64,000 bases of DNA. Origin: Emcibacter nanhaiensis (GTDB taxonomy: Bacteria > Pseudomonadota > Alphaproteobacteria > Sphingomonadales > Emcibacteraceae). Below the pieces are notes generated by a model that did no database searches, had not been told where the DNA came from, and worked only from the letters and a program-made list of their open reading frames with translations. The translations under genes were made by a program, and so were the position numbers. Every line of letters begins with the position of its first letter. Position 1 is the first letter of the stretch. Location: the NCBI RefSeq assembly GCF_006385175.1, contig NZ_VFIY01000004.1, positions 248,001 through 312,000 of the forward strand. Direction: 5' to 3'. Positions 51,689-61,949 of this stretch are shown here, piece by piece.

Positions 51689-51703
51689 TTAATAGATTGT
51701 TAA
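51689..51703 (+). promoter_or_regulatory. CtrA box before the flgB operon
   Basis: TTAA-TAGATTG-TTAA, a full match to the TTAA-N7-TTAA core, about 110 bases before the flgB start. The operon it leads runs to flhB and possibly cckA. Confidence 0.75.
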
Positions 51704-51810
51704 TTTTCTCCCTCCACAATAGCCTCGTAGTGTTGTATCGTTAACGAATAGATCGAATTTTATCGATTCTGTGAATGTCCGGAGACGGTACATTAGACAA
51801 GGTGAAGTAA

Positions 51811-52227
51811 ATGGACCTGAATAAAATTTCCATATTCAGTTCGATCAGCAAAAAAATGGAATGGCTGAACGAACGGCAAAAGGTCCTGGCACAGAATATT
51901 GCCAACGCCAATACACCGGGGTATGTCCCCAAGGATCTGAAGAAAGTCAGCTTCAAGGCACATGTGGACCAATATGCGGGAGACGGCGCTCTGCAGTTGC
52001 AGACTGACGAGGCCGAACATCTGCATGCAGGTGATTCAAACGGAACAATGTTTGAAATCAAAGAGATCGACGCCAGTTTTTCCTCAACAAGCCCTGATGG
52101 CAATGCGGTAAACCTGGAAGACGAGCTGGTGAAAATGACAGAAACCCAGATGGACTATTCCATGGCCGTCAACCTGTATAAGAAACAGGTCGGGTTGCTG
52201 AAAACCGCGCTCGGCAAGAAAAGCTGA
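51811..52227 (+). CDS. flgB: Proximal rod protein FlgB
   Basis: A 138-residue rod protein. KKMEWLNERQKVLAQNIANANTPGY-type N-terminal region (in part: QNIANANTPGYVPKDL) and the C-terminal TETQMDYSMAVNLYKKQVGLLKTAL are diagnostic of FlgB. It is exported by the flagellar type III system and forms the first rod segment. First gene of flgB-flgC-fliE-fliQ-fliR-flhB, with a CtrA box upstream. The ATG is preceded by AAGGTGAAG. Confidence 0.95.
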   Translation: MDLNKISIFSSISKKMEWLNERQKVLAQNIANANTPGYVPKDLKKVSFKAHVDQYAGDGALQLQTDEAEHLHAGDSNGTMFEIKEIDASFSSTSPDGNAVNLEDELVKMTETQMDYSMAVNLYKKQVGLLKTALGKKS

Positions 52228-52241
52228 CTTAGGAGACTGAA

Positions 52242-52649
52242 ATGGATCTGTCAAAATCCATGCTGATATCCGCCGCCGGAATGAAGGCACAGACCGTCCG
52301 TATGCGGGTGATTTCGGAAAACCTGGCCAACGCCAACTCCGTTGCCAATGCTCCTGGTGAAGATCCGTACCGGCGCAAGGTGATTACCTTCGTCAACGAG
52401 CTGAACCGCGAACTTGGCATCCAGGAAGTCAAGGTCAATGACGTAAAGTTCGACCAGTCCGACTTCGGTCTCGAGTTCGAGCCGGGCCATCCGGCGGCCG
52501 ACGAAAACGGTTATATTCGTACGCCGAACGTCAATTCCCTGGTGGAAGCCATCGACATGAAACAGGCGCAGCGTTCCTATGATGCAAACCTGAATGCCAT
52601 TGACGTCTCGAAGAATATGCTCATGCGCACCATTGATCTGCTGAGATAA
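52242..52649 (+). CDS. flgC: Proximal rod protein FlgC
   Basis: A 135-residue rod protein. SMLISAAGMKAQTVRMRVISENLANANS (partly quoted: RVISENLANANSVAN) and the closing KQAQRSYDANLNAIDVSKNM identify FlgC; the middle contains PYRRKVITFV and the family Y-I-R-T-P-N-V-N segment. It extends the proximal rod above FlgB. AGGAG precedes the ATG, 14 bases after flgB. Confidence 0.96.
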   Translation: MDLSKSMLISAAGMKAQTVRMRVISENLANANSVANAPGEDPYRRKVITFVNELNRELGIQEVKVNDVKFDQSDFGLEFEPGHPAADENGYIRTPNVNSLVEAIDMKQAQRSYDANLNAIDVSKNMLMRTIDLLR

Positions 52650-52672
52650 CCTGAGGTCAGGGAGCTTAACCA

Positions 52673-53014
52673 ATGAACATTAAAGCCATGGATGCCGCAA
52701 ATGCTTATGCAAGTGCCCTCAAGAACCAGGGCGCTGCCGGCATCAACGACAAGATTGAGAAAATTTCTCCGGTCGGTTCGGTGGAAACGGAAGGCGCCGG
52801 CTCCTTCTCCGACATCCTGAAGGAGAGCTTGGGCGGAACAGCAGAAGCGATCGCCAAGAACGAGGCGACCAGCGTGCAGGCGCTGAACAAACAGGCGGAT
52901 CCGGTAGATGTCGTCACCAGCGTCCAGAATGCCGAAATGGTACTGGAAACGGTGGTGGCGGTACGTGACAAGGTTATTTCCGCCTATCAGGATATCATTC
53001 GCATGCCGATCTGA
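52673..53014 (+). CDS. fliE: Hook-basal-body complex protein FliE
   Basis: A 113-residue protein. The N-terminal half is variable, and the C-terminal DVVTSVQNAEMVLETVVAVRDKVISAYQDI (key piece NAEMVLETVVAVRDK) is the conserved FliE helix. FliE joins the MS ring to the rod and helps start rod export. The gene lies 23 bases after flgC and 48 before fliQ in the same operon. Confidence 0.95.
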   Translation: MNIKAMDAANAYASALKNQGAAGINDKIEKISPVGSVETEGAGSFSDILKESLGGTAEAIAKNEATSVQALNKQADPVDVVTSVQNAEMVLETVVAVRDKVISAYQDIIRMPI

Positions 53015-53062
53015 CGGACGGCGACCTGAGGTCAGAGGGCAATCGACAAGGATTATCGGTAA

Positions 53063-53329
53063 ATGAACGGGGCAGACGTCATTGATTTGGCACAGGAGTC
53101 TATCTGGGTATTGATCAAGGTGGCCGGCCCGATAATGATGATCGCCCTGATTGTCGGCCTGTTTATCTCCCTGTTCCAGGCCCTGACCCAGATTCAGGAA
53201 ATGACCCTGACGTTCGTGCCCAAGATCATCGCCATTTTCCTGTCGCTGTTCTTTTTCCTGCCTTTTATGGGAGAAACCCTGGGCACTTTCATGCAACATA
53301 TTGCCGAACGGATCATAGGTCTTGTTTAG
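53063..53329 (+). CDS. fliQ: Flagellar export gate protein FliQ
   Basis: An 88-residue protein with two membrane helices. AQESIWVLIKVAGPIMMIALIVGLFISLFQALTQIQEMTLTFVPK is the FliQ core (key pieces: GLFISLFQALTQIQE, LTFVPKI). It is the third component of the FliPQR export gate. The stop overlaps the TTG start of fliR. Confidence 0.96.
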   Translation: MNGADVIDLAQESIWVLIKVAGPIMMIALIVGLFISLFQALTQIQEMTLTFVPKIIAIFLSLFFFLPFMGETLGTFMQHIAERIIGLV

Positions 53330-54080
53330 TCAGTATCTGCCGCAGGAAGTATTCGGATTTTTGCTGGTTTTTACCCGTCTCGGCGCTATGTTCGTGGTTC
53401 TGCCGGCCCTCGGGGAAACAGCGGTTGCGCCGCGAATCCGTCTGAGCATGGCGCTGGCAATCAGTCTGCTGGTGTATATTTCGGTGAAGTCGGCCATTCC
53501 GGTCATGCCGGAGCAACCGATGCATCTGTTTGTGCTCCTGCTGCAGGAGGTGGTGGTGGGCCTGATGATCGGGACCACGATCCGGTTGCTGATGAGTGCC
53601 CTGCATGTGGCGGGGACAATCATTGCCATGAACAGCGGGCTGGCGACGGCACAGGCGTTCGACCCGGTTCAGGGGGCGCAAAGCGCCCAGATGGGAGCTT
53701 TTTTGACCCTGATGGGCACGACCCTGATCCTGGTCACCGACCTGCACCATATGATGATCGGCGCCATGCATGACAGCTATACGCTGTTTCCGGTCGGCAC
53801 AGACCTGAAAATGAGTGACTTTGCCCGGCGTGTCCTGGATACAGTGGCAAACAGTTTCACCCTCGGACTGCAGATCGGTACGCCATTCATTGTTTATGGA
53901 CTAATTTTTAACATTGGCCTTGGTATACTTGCCCGGTTGATGCCGCAGCTTCAGGTATTTTTTATCGCCATGCCCCTCAATATTATGATGGGGTTTATCA
54001 TTCTGATAATCGTGCTGGCGGCAGCCATGGCCTGGTTCATGCAACATATGGAAAACAGCCTGTCTGTTTTCCTGTTGTAG
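53322..54080 (+). CDS. fliR: Flagellar export gate protein FliR
   Basis: A 252-residue polytopic protein that starts with TTG inside the fliQ end, giving MFSQYLPQE. About six helices are seen; family segments include FTRLGAMFVVLPALGE, NSGLATAQAFDPVQGAQSA and MQLPLNIMMGF-like sequence (here IAMPLNIMMGFI). It completes the FliPQR gate. No ATG is available near the expected start, so TTG is likely real. The flhB gene begins 21 bases later. Confidence 0.95.
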   Translation: MFSQYLPQEVFGFLLVFTRLGAMFVVLPALGETAVAPRIRLSMALAISLLVYISVKSAIPVMPEQPMHLFVLLLQEVVVGLMIGTTIRLLMSALHVAGTIIAMNSGLATAQAFDPVQGAQSAQMGAFLTLMGTTLILVTDLHHMMIGAMHDSYTLFPVGTDLKMSDFARRVLDTVANSFTLGLQIGTPFIVYGLIFNIGLGILARLMPQLQVFFIAMPLNIMMGFIILIIVLAAAMAWFMQHMENSLSVFLL

Positions 54081-54101
54081 CCATACAATAGAGGAGCCCC
54101 T

Positions 54102-55196
54102 GTGGCAGAAGATCAGGATCAATCGCAAAAGACCGAAGAGCCTACAGCCAAAAAGCTGCAGGACGCCTTCGAGAAAGGTGAGGTCGTAAAGAGCCAGGAG
54201 GTAAAACACTTCTTTATCCTGCTGGCGGCGACACTTATGGTCCTGATCAGTGGCGCGTCGGCCATGGGCAGTGTCGGGAATACCCTGGCGCGGGTTTTTG
54301 AATTTTCCTATGAAGTTCCCATGGACCCGGATGGGCTGCGGGCCTTTCTGATGCAGCTTCTGTCCCATATCGGGGTTTTCCTGGTTTTGCCGGTTCTTTT
54401 GCTTCTGGCGGGGGCACTTGCCGGGACAGTCATCCAGCACCGGCCGGTTATGTCGATGGAAAAGATAACGCCAAAGCTGAATAAAATTTCCCCGGTCGGC
54501 GGACTGAAACGGATTTTTTCCATGCAGAACCTGGCCGAAATCAGCAAATCCGTCCTGAAAATATCGATCGTTGCAGCCGTTGTTTTTCTTCTGGTGTGGC
54601 CGGAACGGGACCTGCTGGAACAGATGATGACGTTCCCCATAACGGAAGTGGTCAGAATCGTCTATCAGATGGTGTTGCGGGTGCTGGGTGGTGTGGTCTT
54701 TATCATGGCGATTATTGCCGGCCTGGATTACCTGTTTCAGCGGTTCCAGTTTATGAAACAGATGCGCATGACCAAGCAGGAAGTCAAGGACGAGATGAAG
54801 CAGACCGACGGCGACCCGATGGTCAAGGCCCGTTTGCGCCAGATCAGGATGGAACGTTCCCGCAAGCGGATGATGGCGGCGGTGCCGGAGGCCGATGTGG
54901 TGGTCACCAACCCGACCCATTATGCCGTGGCCATGAAATATAAGCAGGGCGCCATGGAAGTCCCGGTTGTGGTGGCCAAGGGAATGGACAATATCGCCCT
55001 GAAAATCAGGGAGATTGCCGAGCAGCATGATATCCCCATTCTGGAGAATCCGCCCCTGGCGAGGACCCTGCACGCTGCCGTGGAGGTTGATGAGGAAATC
55101 CATCCGGAACACTATAAGGCGGTTGCGGAAGTCATTGGTTATATCCTCAAGCTCAAGGCGGGGCAGCGGGCAACCTATCGTCCAGCATTGAACTGA
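54102..55196 (+). CDS. flhB: Flagellar export switch protein FlhB
   Basis: A 364-residue FlhB starting with GTG (MAEDQDQSQKTEEPTAKKL). Four membrane helices lie in residues 30-215, followed by the linker YLFQRFQFMKQMRMTKQEVKDE and the autocleavage motif N-P-T-H at 270-273 in VVTNPTHYAVAMKY. The C-terminal domain has PVVVAKGMDNIALKIREIAEQHDIP. It controls the switch from rod/hook to filament export. Gene order with fliR is standard. cckA starts 60 bases downstream with no terminator seen between. Confidence 0.97.
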   Translation: MAEDQDQSQKTEEPTAKKLQDAFEKGEVVKSQEVKHFFILLAATLMVLISGASAMGSVGNTLARVFEFSYEVPMDPDGLRAFLMQLLSHIGVFLVLPVLLLLAGALAGTVIQHRPVMSMEKITPKLNKISPVGGLKRIFSMQNLAEISKSVLKISIVAAVVFLLVWPERDLLEQMMTFPITEVVRIVYQMVLRVLGGVVFIMAIIAGLDYLFQRFQFMKQMRMTKQEVKDEMKQTDGDPMVKARLRQIRMERSRKRMMAAVPEADVVVTNPTHYAVAMKYKQGAMEVPVVVAKGMDNIALKIREIAEQHDIPILENPPLARTLHAAVEVDEEIHPEHYKAVAEVIGYILKLKAGQRATYRPALN

Positions 55197-55256
55197 AATG
55201 AAAATCCTGTTTAAATCTGCGATAGCAAATCACGCAGGCAACAAAAAGAATAACAA

Positions 55257-57746
55257 ATGAACAAGATCAGCCCCATCACGTCCGAAGACTCGATTGTAGC
55301 AGGTATGAAACGCAGGAAGGAGTCTGTCGACTATCCCTTCCTGATCACGTTGGCCGGAATCGGCATCCTGATTGCCATGGCCTTTTTTATCCTTGGCCTC
55401 GCGACAGGGTATGCCACCACTGGCGCGATTGTGTCGGCGGTATCCGTCCTGCTTACGGCCGTCGTTATGGGCTTTTTCCTGAGCAAGGAAAATAACGTAA
55501 GAATTTCGGAAGTGCCGGCCTCGCTGGCCCGGCAGGAGGGGGAAGTTCCGGCTTATCTGCTGACCAGCAAGGCGGGCGAGGTCATCTATGCAGACTTCAG
55601 GTTCCGCCAACTGGTCGGTGCCATAACCGGTAGTCAGTCTGTTTCTCCCTTTGGGCTGAATTTTGTCGAGGAAGAGGAGAAATCAGAACTTGAGGACACG
55701 TTCAAGGCGCTGAAACCGGGCGAAAGGAAAATCCTGAATGTCACAGTAACGGATACGGAAGACCGTCCCCTGATCCTCAAGCTCGACCTTTTTCATGAAA
55801 GTGAACGGCAGGGCTATGTGCGTTGGAATGTGTCGGCCGGGGATTCGGCCGAATCAAAGCAGGCGCCTTCGCTTCGCCGCAAGGTAGACCTTTCCGGTAT
55901 CGGTCGTCTGCTGGAGCTCGGGAATGCGGGCTGTATGGCCGTGGGCGGCAATGATGAAATACTTTATGTCAACGACCTGCTGCGCGACTGGCTTGTGGAT
56001 TCTGATGAGAAAGAACTGCAGTTGCCGGTTTCTCTTCAGGAACTGACGGAAAGGCCAAGGGAGGAACTGGATGGACTTGTCCCGTTCCTGACGGTGTCCG
56101 GGCAGGAAATTCCTCTGGTGATCCATTCCGGGGAAAACCTCTCTTCGTCCTATGGCGATAGCGATGTTTCTATTTATGTTCTGATGCGTGAGGGGGAGGG
56201 CGGCGCTGCCCACCATATGCCGTCAGATGTGAATATTGAGCATTTCTTCATGGACTCTCCGATCGGCATTGCCGTCGTCTCGGCCAAGGGTGAAGTGCTG
56301 GAGCGAAATAATATTTTCCGGAATTTCCTTGCCGCGCTTGGGCTGGTGAAAACAAAACGGCTGAAGGATTTTCTGGAAGCGGAGGACCATGAAGATATAA
56401 TCGCAAAGATCGGCCATACGATCGAAAGCGGTGAAGCCAGTACCGTTGCCGATGTGGCTTTCAAGGGCAAGGAAGAAAAACGGGGGCAGCTCTATATCAC
56501 CCGTCTGGAGCATTTTGCCGATCACGAGGGGGTTTCCATTCTCTATCTGATCGACACCACCGAACAGAAAAGCCTGGAGCTGCAGTTCGCCCAGTCCCAG
56601 AAAATGCAGGCGGTCGGCCAACTCGCCGGTGGCATCGCCCATGACTTCAATAACCTGCTGACGGCGATCACCGGTTTCTGCGACCTGCTGCTGGTGCGGC
56701 ACGGCCCGGGCGACCAGTCCTTCTCCGACATTATCCAGATCAAGCAGAATGCCAACCGGGCGGCCAACCTGGTGCGCCAGTTGCTGGCCTTCTCGCGTCA
56801 GCAGACACTCCGGCCCAAGGTGCTGGTGGTGACGGACGTTCTGGCCGAACTGTCCAACCTGCTGCGGCGTCTGATCGGCGAGACCATCGAGCTCGAAATG
56901 AAGCACGGCCGCGGCCTGGGACCGGTCAAGGTGGACCAGGGCCAGCTGGAACAGGTGATCATCAATCTGTGTGTGAATGCCCGCGATGCCATGCCGGAAG
57001 GCGGCAAGATCATGATCCGCACCCGCAATATTCCCTATCAGGAATCCCTGAAGCTGAGCGAACGCTACAAGGTGATGCCGCCCAACGACTATGTGCTGCT
57101 GGAGGTGGAAGACACCGGCACCGGGATCGCCAAGGAGCATCTCGGCAAGATTTTCGAACCCTTCTTCAGCACCAAGGAAGTGGGCAAGGGGACCGGCCTT
57201 GGCCTGTCCACCGTCTATGGCATTATCAAACAGACTGACGGCTTTATTTTCCCGACCAGTGAGCTGGGCAAGGGAACGACCTTCAGCATCTATATTCCCA
57301 TGCACAAGGAAGTCAAACGGGAAACCGGAGAGGCCTCCGTTGTCGAGCAAGAAGGGAAGAGTGAGGCCAAGGACCTGACCGGCAAGGGCAACATCCTGCT
57401 GGTGGAAGACGAGGATGCGGTGCGCATGTTTGCTTCCCGGGCGCTGAAAAACAAGGGCTATAAAATCTATGAAGCCAACAGCGGCGACAAGGCACTGAAG
57501 ATCGTCCAGGAACTGGAAGGGGATCTCGACCTGATCATCAGCGATGTGGTGATGCCGCAGATGGACGGGCCGACCATGGTCAAGAAGGTCAAGGAGAAAC
57601 ATCCCAACCTCAAGGTGATCTTTATTTCCGGCTATGCCGAAGACGCCTTTGACAAGAACCTTGGCGAGGAAGACTTCAATTTTCTGCCCAAACCGTTCAG
57701 CCTCAAGCAGCTTGCCGAACAGGTGAAGGACGTACTGGAAAGCTGA
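55257..57746 (+). CDS. cckA: Hybrid histidine kinase CckA
   Basis: An 829-residue hybrid kinase. Two membrane helices lie at about residues 25-75; PAS-like domains follow (about 90-320 and 325-440). The HisKA domain has His462 in [11 protein letters not shown], the ATPase domain has [22 protein letters not shown] and [12 protein letters not shown], and a receiver (about 705-825) has Asp763 in [12 protein letters not shown] and KPF. This matches CckA, the bifunctional kinase/phosphatase that feeds the ChpT-CtrA relay and controls cell cycle and motility in alphaproteobacteria. It follows flhB closely, and a terminator closes the unit. Confidence 0.93.
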   Translation: MNKISPITSEDSIVAGMKRRKESVDYPFLITLAGIGILIAMAFFILGLATGYATTGAIVSAVSVLLTAVVMGFFLSKENNVRISEVPASLARQEGEVPAYLLTSKAGEVIYADFRFRQLVGAITGSQSVSPFGLNFVEEEEKSELEDTFKALKPGERKILNVTVTDTEDRPLILKLDLFHESERQGYVRWNVSAGDSAESKQAPSLRRKVDLSGIGRLLELGNAGCMAVGGNDEILYVNDLLRDWLVDSDEKELQLPVSLQELTERPREELDGLVPFLTVSGQEIPLVIHSGENLSSSYGDSDVSIYVLMREGEGGAAHHMPSDVNIEHFFMDSPIGIAVVSAKGEVLERNNIFRNFLAALGLVKTKRLKDFLEAEDHEDIIAKIGHTIESGEASTVADVAFKGKEEKRGQLYITRLEHFADHEGVSILYLIDTTEQKSLELQFAQSQKMQAVGQLAGGIAHDFNNLLTAITGFCDLLLVRHGPGDQSFSDIIQIKQNANRAANLVRQLLAFSRQQTLRPKVLVVTDVLAELSNLLRRLIGETIELEMKHGRGLGPVKVDQGQLEQVIINLCVNARDAMPEGGKIMIRTRNIPYQESLKLSERYKVMPPNDYVLLEVEDTGTGIAKEHLGKIFEPFFSTKEVGKGTGLGLSTVYGIIKQTDGFIFPTSELGKGTTFSIYIPMHKEVKRETGEASVVEQEGKSEAKDLTGKGNILLVEDEDAVRMFASRALKNKGYKIYEANSGDKALKIVQELEGDLDLIISDVVMPQMDGPTMVKKVKEKHPNLKVIFISGYAEDAFDKNLGEEDFNFLPKPFSLKQLAEQVKDVLES

Positions 57747-57775
57747 TCGGCCCCTGATTCTGCAGGACAATATTT

Positions 57776-57806
57776 AAAAAGAACGCTTCCAGGGCGTTCT
57801 TTTTGT
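57776..57806 (+). terminator. Terminator after cckA
   Basis: Eleven-base arms AAAAAGAACGC and GCGTTCTTTTT enclose a seven-base loop, 30 bases after the cckA stop. Confidence 0.85.
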
Positions 57807-57870
57807 TCTTTTTCCGGGAGCAATTCACAAAATAAATATAAAAAGTATAAGTAAAACAGTGAATTAAAAA

Positions 57871-57890
57871 TGTTCTTGCCAAAAAGAACA
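57871..57890. promoter_or_regulatory. Palindrome upstream of recA, candidate SOS operator
   Basis: TGTTCTT and AAGAACA arms with a six-base spacer, 65-84 bases above the recA ATG. It contains GTTC and GAAC but not the GTTC-N7-GTTC spacing usual for alphaproteobacterial LexA boxes, so it is only a candidate. Confidence 0.4.
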
Positions 57891-57954
57891 AATGGTGTAC
57901 ATTTACTGTCATTGCAACCTTGAGCGGGCTATGGAATATAGAGGAGAAGGATCA

Positions 57955-59031
57955 ATGGCAACCTCACAGCTGAAACTTGTCGGACAGGATAATATGGATA
58001 AACAGAAAGCTCTCGAAGCCGCCCTCGGACAGATAGAGCGGGCCTTTGGCAAAGGCTCCGTGATGAAACTGGGGCAGAATAATACGGCTGTGGATATTGA
58101 AGCGGTCTCCACCGGATCCCTGGGACTGGATATCGCCCTTGGCATCGGCGGCCTGCCCAAGGGGCGCATCATTGAAATTTACGGTCCGGAAAGTTCCGGT
58201 AAAACCACCCTGGCCCTGCATGCGGCAGCGGAAATCCAGCGCACAGGCGGTGTGGCGGCTTTCGTGGATGCGGAACACGCCCTGGACCCGGTTTATGCCT
58301 CCAAACTCGGCGTTGATATCGACGAACTCCTGATCTCCCAGCCGGACACCGGGGAGCAGGCGCTGGAGATTGCCGACACCCTGGTGCGTTCCGGCGCGGT
58401 TGACCTGCTGGTGGTGGACAGTGTGGCGGCGCTCACCCCGCGGGCCGAACTGGAAGGCGAAATGGGCGATTCCCATGTGGGTCTCCAGGCCCGTCTGATG
58501 AGCCAGGCGCTGCGCAAGCTGACCGGCTCCATTTCCAAATCAAAATGCATGGTGATTTTCATCAACCAGATCAGGATGAAGATTGGTGTCATGTACGGCA
58601 GTCCGGAAACCACTACCGGCGGTAACGCCCTGAAATTCTATGCCTCTGTTCGCCTTGATATTCGCCGCACCGGCGCCATCAAGGAAAAAGAGGACATCGT
58701 CGGCAACCAGACCAAGGTCAAAGTGGTGAAGAACAAGGTTGCTCCGCCTTTCAAGGTGATCGAGTTTGATATCATGTATGGGGAAGGGATCTCCAAAACC
58801 GGTGAACTTATTGACCTTGGGGTCAAGGCCGGCATTGTCGAGAAATCTGGCTCCTGGTATTCCTATGACAGCCAGCGCATCGGCCAGGGCCGGGAAAATG
58901 CCAAGCGCTTCCTCAAGGAGAATCCGGAAATCGCTGACACCATCGAACAGGCGATCCGCCATAATGCCGGTATTCTGGACGAAGCCATGCTCAAGGAAGG
59001 GGCAGTCCGCGATGAGGACACAGAGGAATAA
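57955..59031 (+). CDS. recA: Recombinase RecA
   Basis: A 358-residue Rec[19 protein letters not shown] near the N-terminus, Walker [10 protein letters not shown] at about residues 77-85, [21 protein letters not shown] (Walker B) and the DNA-binding loops [14 protein letters not shown] and [19 protein letters not shown] are all present. It binds single-stranded DNA, drives homologous recombination and LexA self-cleavage. The ATG at 57955 is chosen because AGGAGAAGG lies just upstream and the protein then begins at the normal place; the frame is open from 57892. The C-terminal tail is acidic, as normal. Confidence 0.98.
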   Translation: MATSQLKLVGQDNMDKQKALEAALGQIERAFGKGSVMKLGQNNTAVDIEAVSTGSLGLDIALGIGGLPKGRIIEIYGPESSGKTTLALHAAAEIQRTGGVAAFVDAEHALDPVYASKLGVDIDELLISQPDTGEQALEIADTLVRSGAVDLLVVDSVAALTPRAELEGEMGDSHVGLQARLMSQALRKLTGSISKSKCMVIFINQIRMKIGVMYGSPETTTGGNALKFYASVRLDIRRTGAIKEKEDIVGNQTKVKVVKNKVAPPFKVIEFDIMYGEGISKTGELIDLGVKAGIVEKSGSWYSYDSQRIGQGRENAKRFLKENPEIADTIEQAIRHNAGILDEAMLKEGAVRDEDTEE

Positions 59032-59054
59032 TACCCGGCAAACCACCTTCGCAG

Positions 59055-59079
59055 GGCGCCCCACGGGGCGCCTTTTTTT
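59055..59079 (+). terminator. Terminator after recA
   Basis: GC-rich arms GGCGCCC and GGGCGCC with a four-base loop are followed by seven T. Confidence 0.88.
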
Positions 59080-59249
59080 GTGGCGGCAGGGTGATGCTTC
59101 ACCTACAGTATACAATGCTGGACAGCGTATGGATCAAAGGGTAAAAGACTATCGCAACGGATGTGACTGGCGGGTAGTGCCGCCTGAATTAGGATTGAAT
59201 GGCAAGGAGGCCGGTAGCGGTCGACGCCTGAGAAAGGGTTTAGCGTAAT

Positions 59250-61904
59250 ATGAAAGGCACCAATGAAATCCGGAGTGCTTTCCTCGATTATTTCCGGAAG
59301 AACGACCATGAAGTAGTGGCCAGCAGTCCCCTGGTGCCTCACAACGACCCGACCCTGATGTTTACCAATGCCGGGATGGTGCCGTTCAAGAATGTCTTCA
59401 CCGGTGCCGAAACCCGCGACTATGTCCGCGCCGCGTCGAGCCAGAAATGCGTGCGCGCCGGCGGCAAGCATAATGACCTGGATAATGTGGGTTATACCGC
59501 CCGCCACCACACTTTCTTTGAAATGCTGGGGAACTTTTCCTTTGGCGATTACTTCAAGGAAAAGGCCATCTATTATGCCTGGAACCTGATCACCGGCGAA
59601 TTCGGCATACCAGCGGACAAGCTGACCGCGACCGTTTATCACGAGGATGACGAGGCTTTTGACCTGTGGCGCAGGATTTCCGGCCTGCCGGAGGAACGCA
59701 TTATCCGCATTGCCACTTCCGACAATTTCTGGTCCATGGGCGATACCGGCCCCTGCGGCCCCTGTTCCGAAATCTTTTACGATCACGGCGAACATATCTG
59801 GGGTGGCCCTCCGGGCTCTCCTGACGAGGACGGCGATCGTTTTGTCGAAATCTGGAACCTGGTCTTCATGCAGTTCGACCAGCAGGCGGACGGGACCCGC
59901 AACAACCTGCCCAAACCGTCCATCGATACCGGTATGGGCCTGGAGCGCATTGCCGCCGTTCTGCAGGGCACCCACGACAACTATGAAATCGACCTGTTCA
60001 AGCATCTGATCGAAGCCTCGGCCGATGCCAGCGGTGTTGCCCCTTACGGCGACCACAATGTTTCGCACCGGGTGATTGCCGACCATCTGCGCTCCAGTTG
60101 CTTCCTGATTGCCGACGGCGTGCTGCCGTCCAACGAGGGCCGGGGCTATGTGTTGCGCCGGATTATGCGCCGGGCCATGCGCCATGCCCATATGATCGGC
60201 TGCCGGGATCCGCTGATGTACCGGCTGGTGCCGGCCCTGATCGGCCAGATGGGCCAGGCGTTTCTGGAACTGGGCCGCGCGGAAGCCCTGATCACGGAAA
60301 CTCTTCTCCTGGAAGAAACAAGATTTAAGAAGACGTTGGAGCGTGGTCTTAAACTTCTGGATGAAGAAGTGGAAGGGCTGTCCGAAGGTGGCACCCTGGC
60401 CGGTGACGTGGCGTTCAAGCTCTATGATACCTACGGCTTCCCGCTTGACCTGACCCAGGACGCCCTGCGCTCTCAAGGCTATGCTGTGGACGAAGAAGGC
60501 TTTGCCAAAGCCATGGCCAAACAGAAGGCCGATGCCCGCGCCGCCTGGAAAGGCTCCGGTGAGGCTGCCACCGATGAGCTCTGGTTTGAAATTTACGACG
60601 AACAGGGCGCCACTGAATTTGTCGGCTATACTTCCGAGCGGGCCGAAGGCAAGGTGGTCGGCCTCGTGGTGGACGGTAAAAAAGTCGACAAGGCGGAAAA
60701 AGGCCAGAAAGTGGCGCTGCTCACCAACCAGACCCCGTTTTACGGGGAATCCGGCGGCCAGATGGGCGATATCGGCTATATTACCACCGAAGACGGCGCT
60801 AACCTTAAAGTGACCGATACCTCAAAGCAGCTCAATGCCCTGCATGTGCATCATTGCGAAATACTCGACGGCGAGATCAGCCTTGGCGACATCGTTGATA
60901 TGAAGGTGGACGGGCAAAACCGGACTCGTCTGCGCGGCAACCACTCTGCGACCCATATCCTGCATGCCGCGCTGCGTGACATTCTCGGCGATCATGTCAC
61001 CCAGAAGGGCTCGCTGGTGGCGCCCGACAAATTGCGGTTTGACATCAGCCATTCCAAGGCTCTGACGGCTGAGGAAGTCAGGGCGGTTGAGCAATCCGTC
61101 AATCAGGTGATCCGCCAGAACAGCGAAGTGGTAACCCGGCTGATGACCCCCGAAGATGCCATTGAGGCCGGGGCCATGGCCCTGTTCGGCGAGAAATACG
61201 GAGACGAGGTTCGCGTTGTTTCCATGGGCGAGCGGGAAGTTCCCGATGACCGCTTCTCCACCGAGCTCTGCGGCGGCACCCATGTGCGCCGCACCGGCGA
61301 TATCGGCCTGTTCAAGATCACCTCTGAAGGAGCGGTATCCGCCGGGGTGCGCCGGATCGAGGCGGTGACCGGCGAGGATGCCCTGAACTATGTGGCGGCG
61401 GAAGAAGAAAAACTCTCCGAGGCGACGGCCGTGCTGAAAGTCACTGCTGAACAATTGCCGGACCGCCTGAAAAAGCTGCTGGATGATCGCCGGGCCATGG
61501 AAAAGGAAATTTCCGAGCTGAAAAAGCAGCTGGCCATGGGCGGCGGATCGACCGGCGGCGGCCAGGAAGCGAAAACCATTGGCAACTATAAGTTCCTCGG
61601 GCAGGTGCTGGACGGGGTTGCGGCCAAGGAGCTGCGCGGCCTGGCAGATGACGCCAAGGCCAAGGTGGGCTCAGGCATTATTGCCTTTGTCGCGGTCAAT
61701 GACGGCAAGGCGGCGGTCCTCACTGCCGTGACCGATGACCTAACCGACAAGGTCAGCGCCGTGGACCTGGTGCGGGCCGGCGCTGCGGCGGTCGGCGGTA
61801 AGGGCGGCGGCGGGCGGCCGGACATGGCGCAGGCCGGCGGACCGGACGGCAGCCAGGCGGAACAGGCCATAAAAGCCATAGAAAATTTCATTGCAGATTT
61901 GTAA
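59250..61904 (+). CDS. alaS: Alanine-tRNA ligase AlaS
   Basis: An 884-residue class II aminoacyl-tRNA synthetase. The aminoacylation domain begins [19 protein letters not shown], with [10 protein letters not shown] (motif 1 region) and [14 protein letters not shown]. The editing domain has [11 protein letters not shown] (zinc-binding His pair) and [14 protein letters not shown] with the Cys and His ligands. The C-Ala domain closes the protein with a glycine-rich [16 protein letters not shown]. It charges tRNA-Ala and clears mischarged Ser or Gly. Full family length. Free-standing, with terminators on both sides. Confidence 0.98.
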   Translation: MKGTNEIRSAFLDYFRKNDHEVVASSPLVPHNDPTLMFTNAGMVPFKNVFTGAETRDYVRAASSQKCVRAGGKHNDLDNVGYTARHHTFFEMLGNFSFGDYFKEKAIYYAWNLITGEFGIPADKLTATVYHEDDEAFDLWRRISGLPEERIIRIATSDNFWSMGDTGPCGPCSEIFYDHGEHIWGGPPGSPDEDGDRFVEIWNLVFMQFDQQADGTRNNLPKPSIDTGMGLERIAAVLQGTHDNYEIDLFKHLIEASADASGVAPYGDHNVSHRVIADHLRSSCFLIADGVLPSNEGRGYVLRRIMRRAMRHAHMIGCRDPLMYRLVPALIGQMGQAFLELGRAEALITETLLLEETRFKKTLERGLKLLDEEVEGLSEGGTLAGDVAFKLYDTYGFPLDLTQDALRSQGYAVDEEGFAKAMAKQKADARAAWKGSGEAATDELWFEIYDEQGATEFVGYTSERAEGKVVGLVVDGKKVDKAEKGQKVALLTNQTPFYGESGGQMGDIGYITTEDGANLKVTDTSKQLNALHVHHCEILDGEISLGDIVDMKVDGQNRTRLRGNHSATHILHAALRDILGDHVTQKGSLVAPDKLRFDISHSKALTAEEVRAVEQSVNQVIRQNSEVVTRLMTPEDAIEAGAMALFGEKYGDEVRVVSMGEREVPDDRFSTELCGGTHVRRTGDIGLFKITSEGAVSAGVRRIEAVTGEDALNYVAAEEEKLSEATAVLKVTAEQLPDRLKKLLDDRRAMEKEISELKKQLAMGGGSTGGGQEAKTIGNYKFLGQVLDGVAAKELRGLADDAKAKVGSGIIAFVAVNDGKAAVLTAVTDDLTDKVSAVDLVRAGAAAVGGKGGGGRPDMAQAGGPDGSQAEQAIKAIENFIADL

Positions 61905-61908
61905 GATG

Positions 61909-61938
61909 AAGGCCGCTGTAAAAAGCGGCCTTTATTTT
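61909..61938 (+). terminator. Terminator after alaS
   Basis: Arms AAGGCCGCT and AGCGGCCTT with a six-base loop are followed by TATTTT, five bases after the stop codon. Confidence 0.78.
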
Positions 61939-61949
61939 CAGAGGGACAA

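Noticed and set aside
56223-57770. 515-codon open frame opposite cckA
   Set aside because: The sense strand encodes all kinase and receiver motifs; the antisense frame has no motif and no ribosome site.
57797-57810. GTTC-N5-GTTC as a LexA box
   Set aside because: It lies in the cckA terminator T-run and the spacing is five, not seven.
59103-60476. 457-codon open frame opposite alaS
   Set aside because: Antisense to a highly conserved synthetase domain; an effect of GC-rich third positions.
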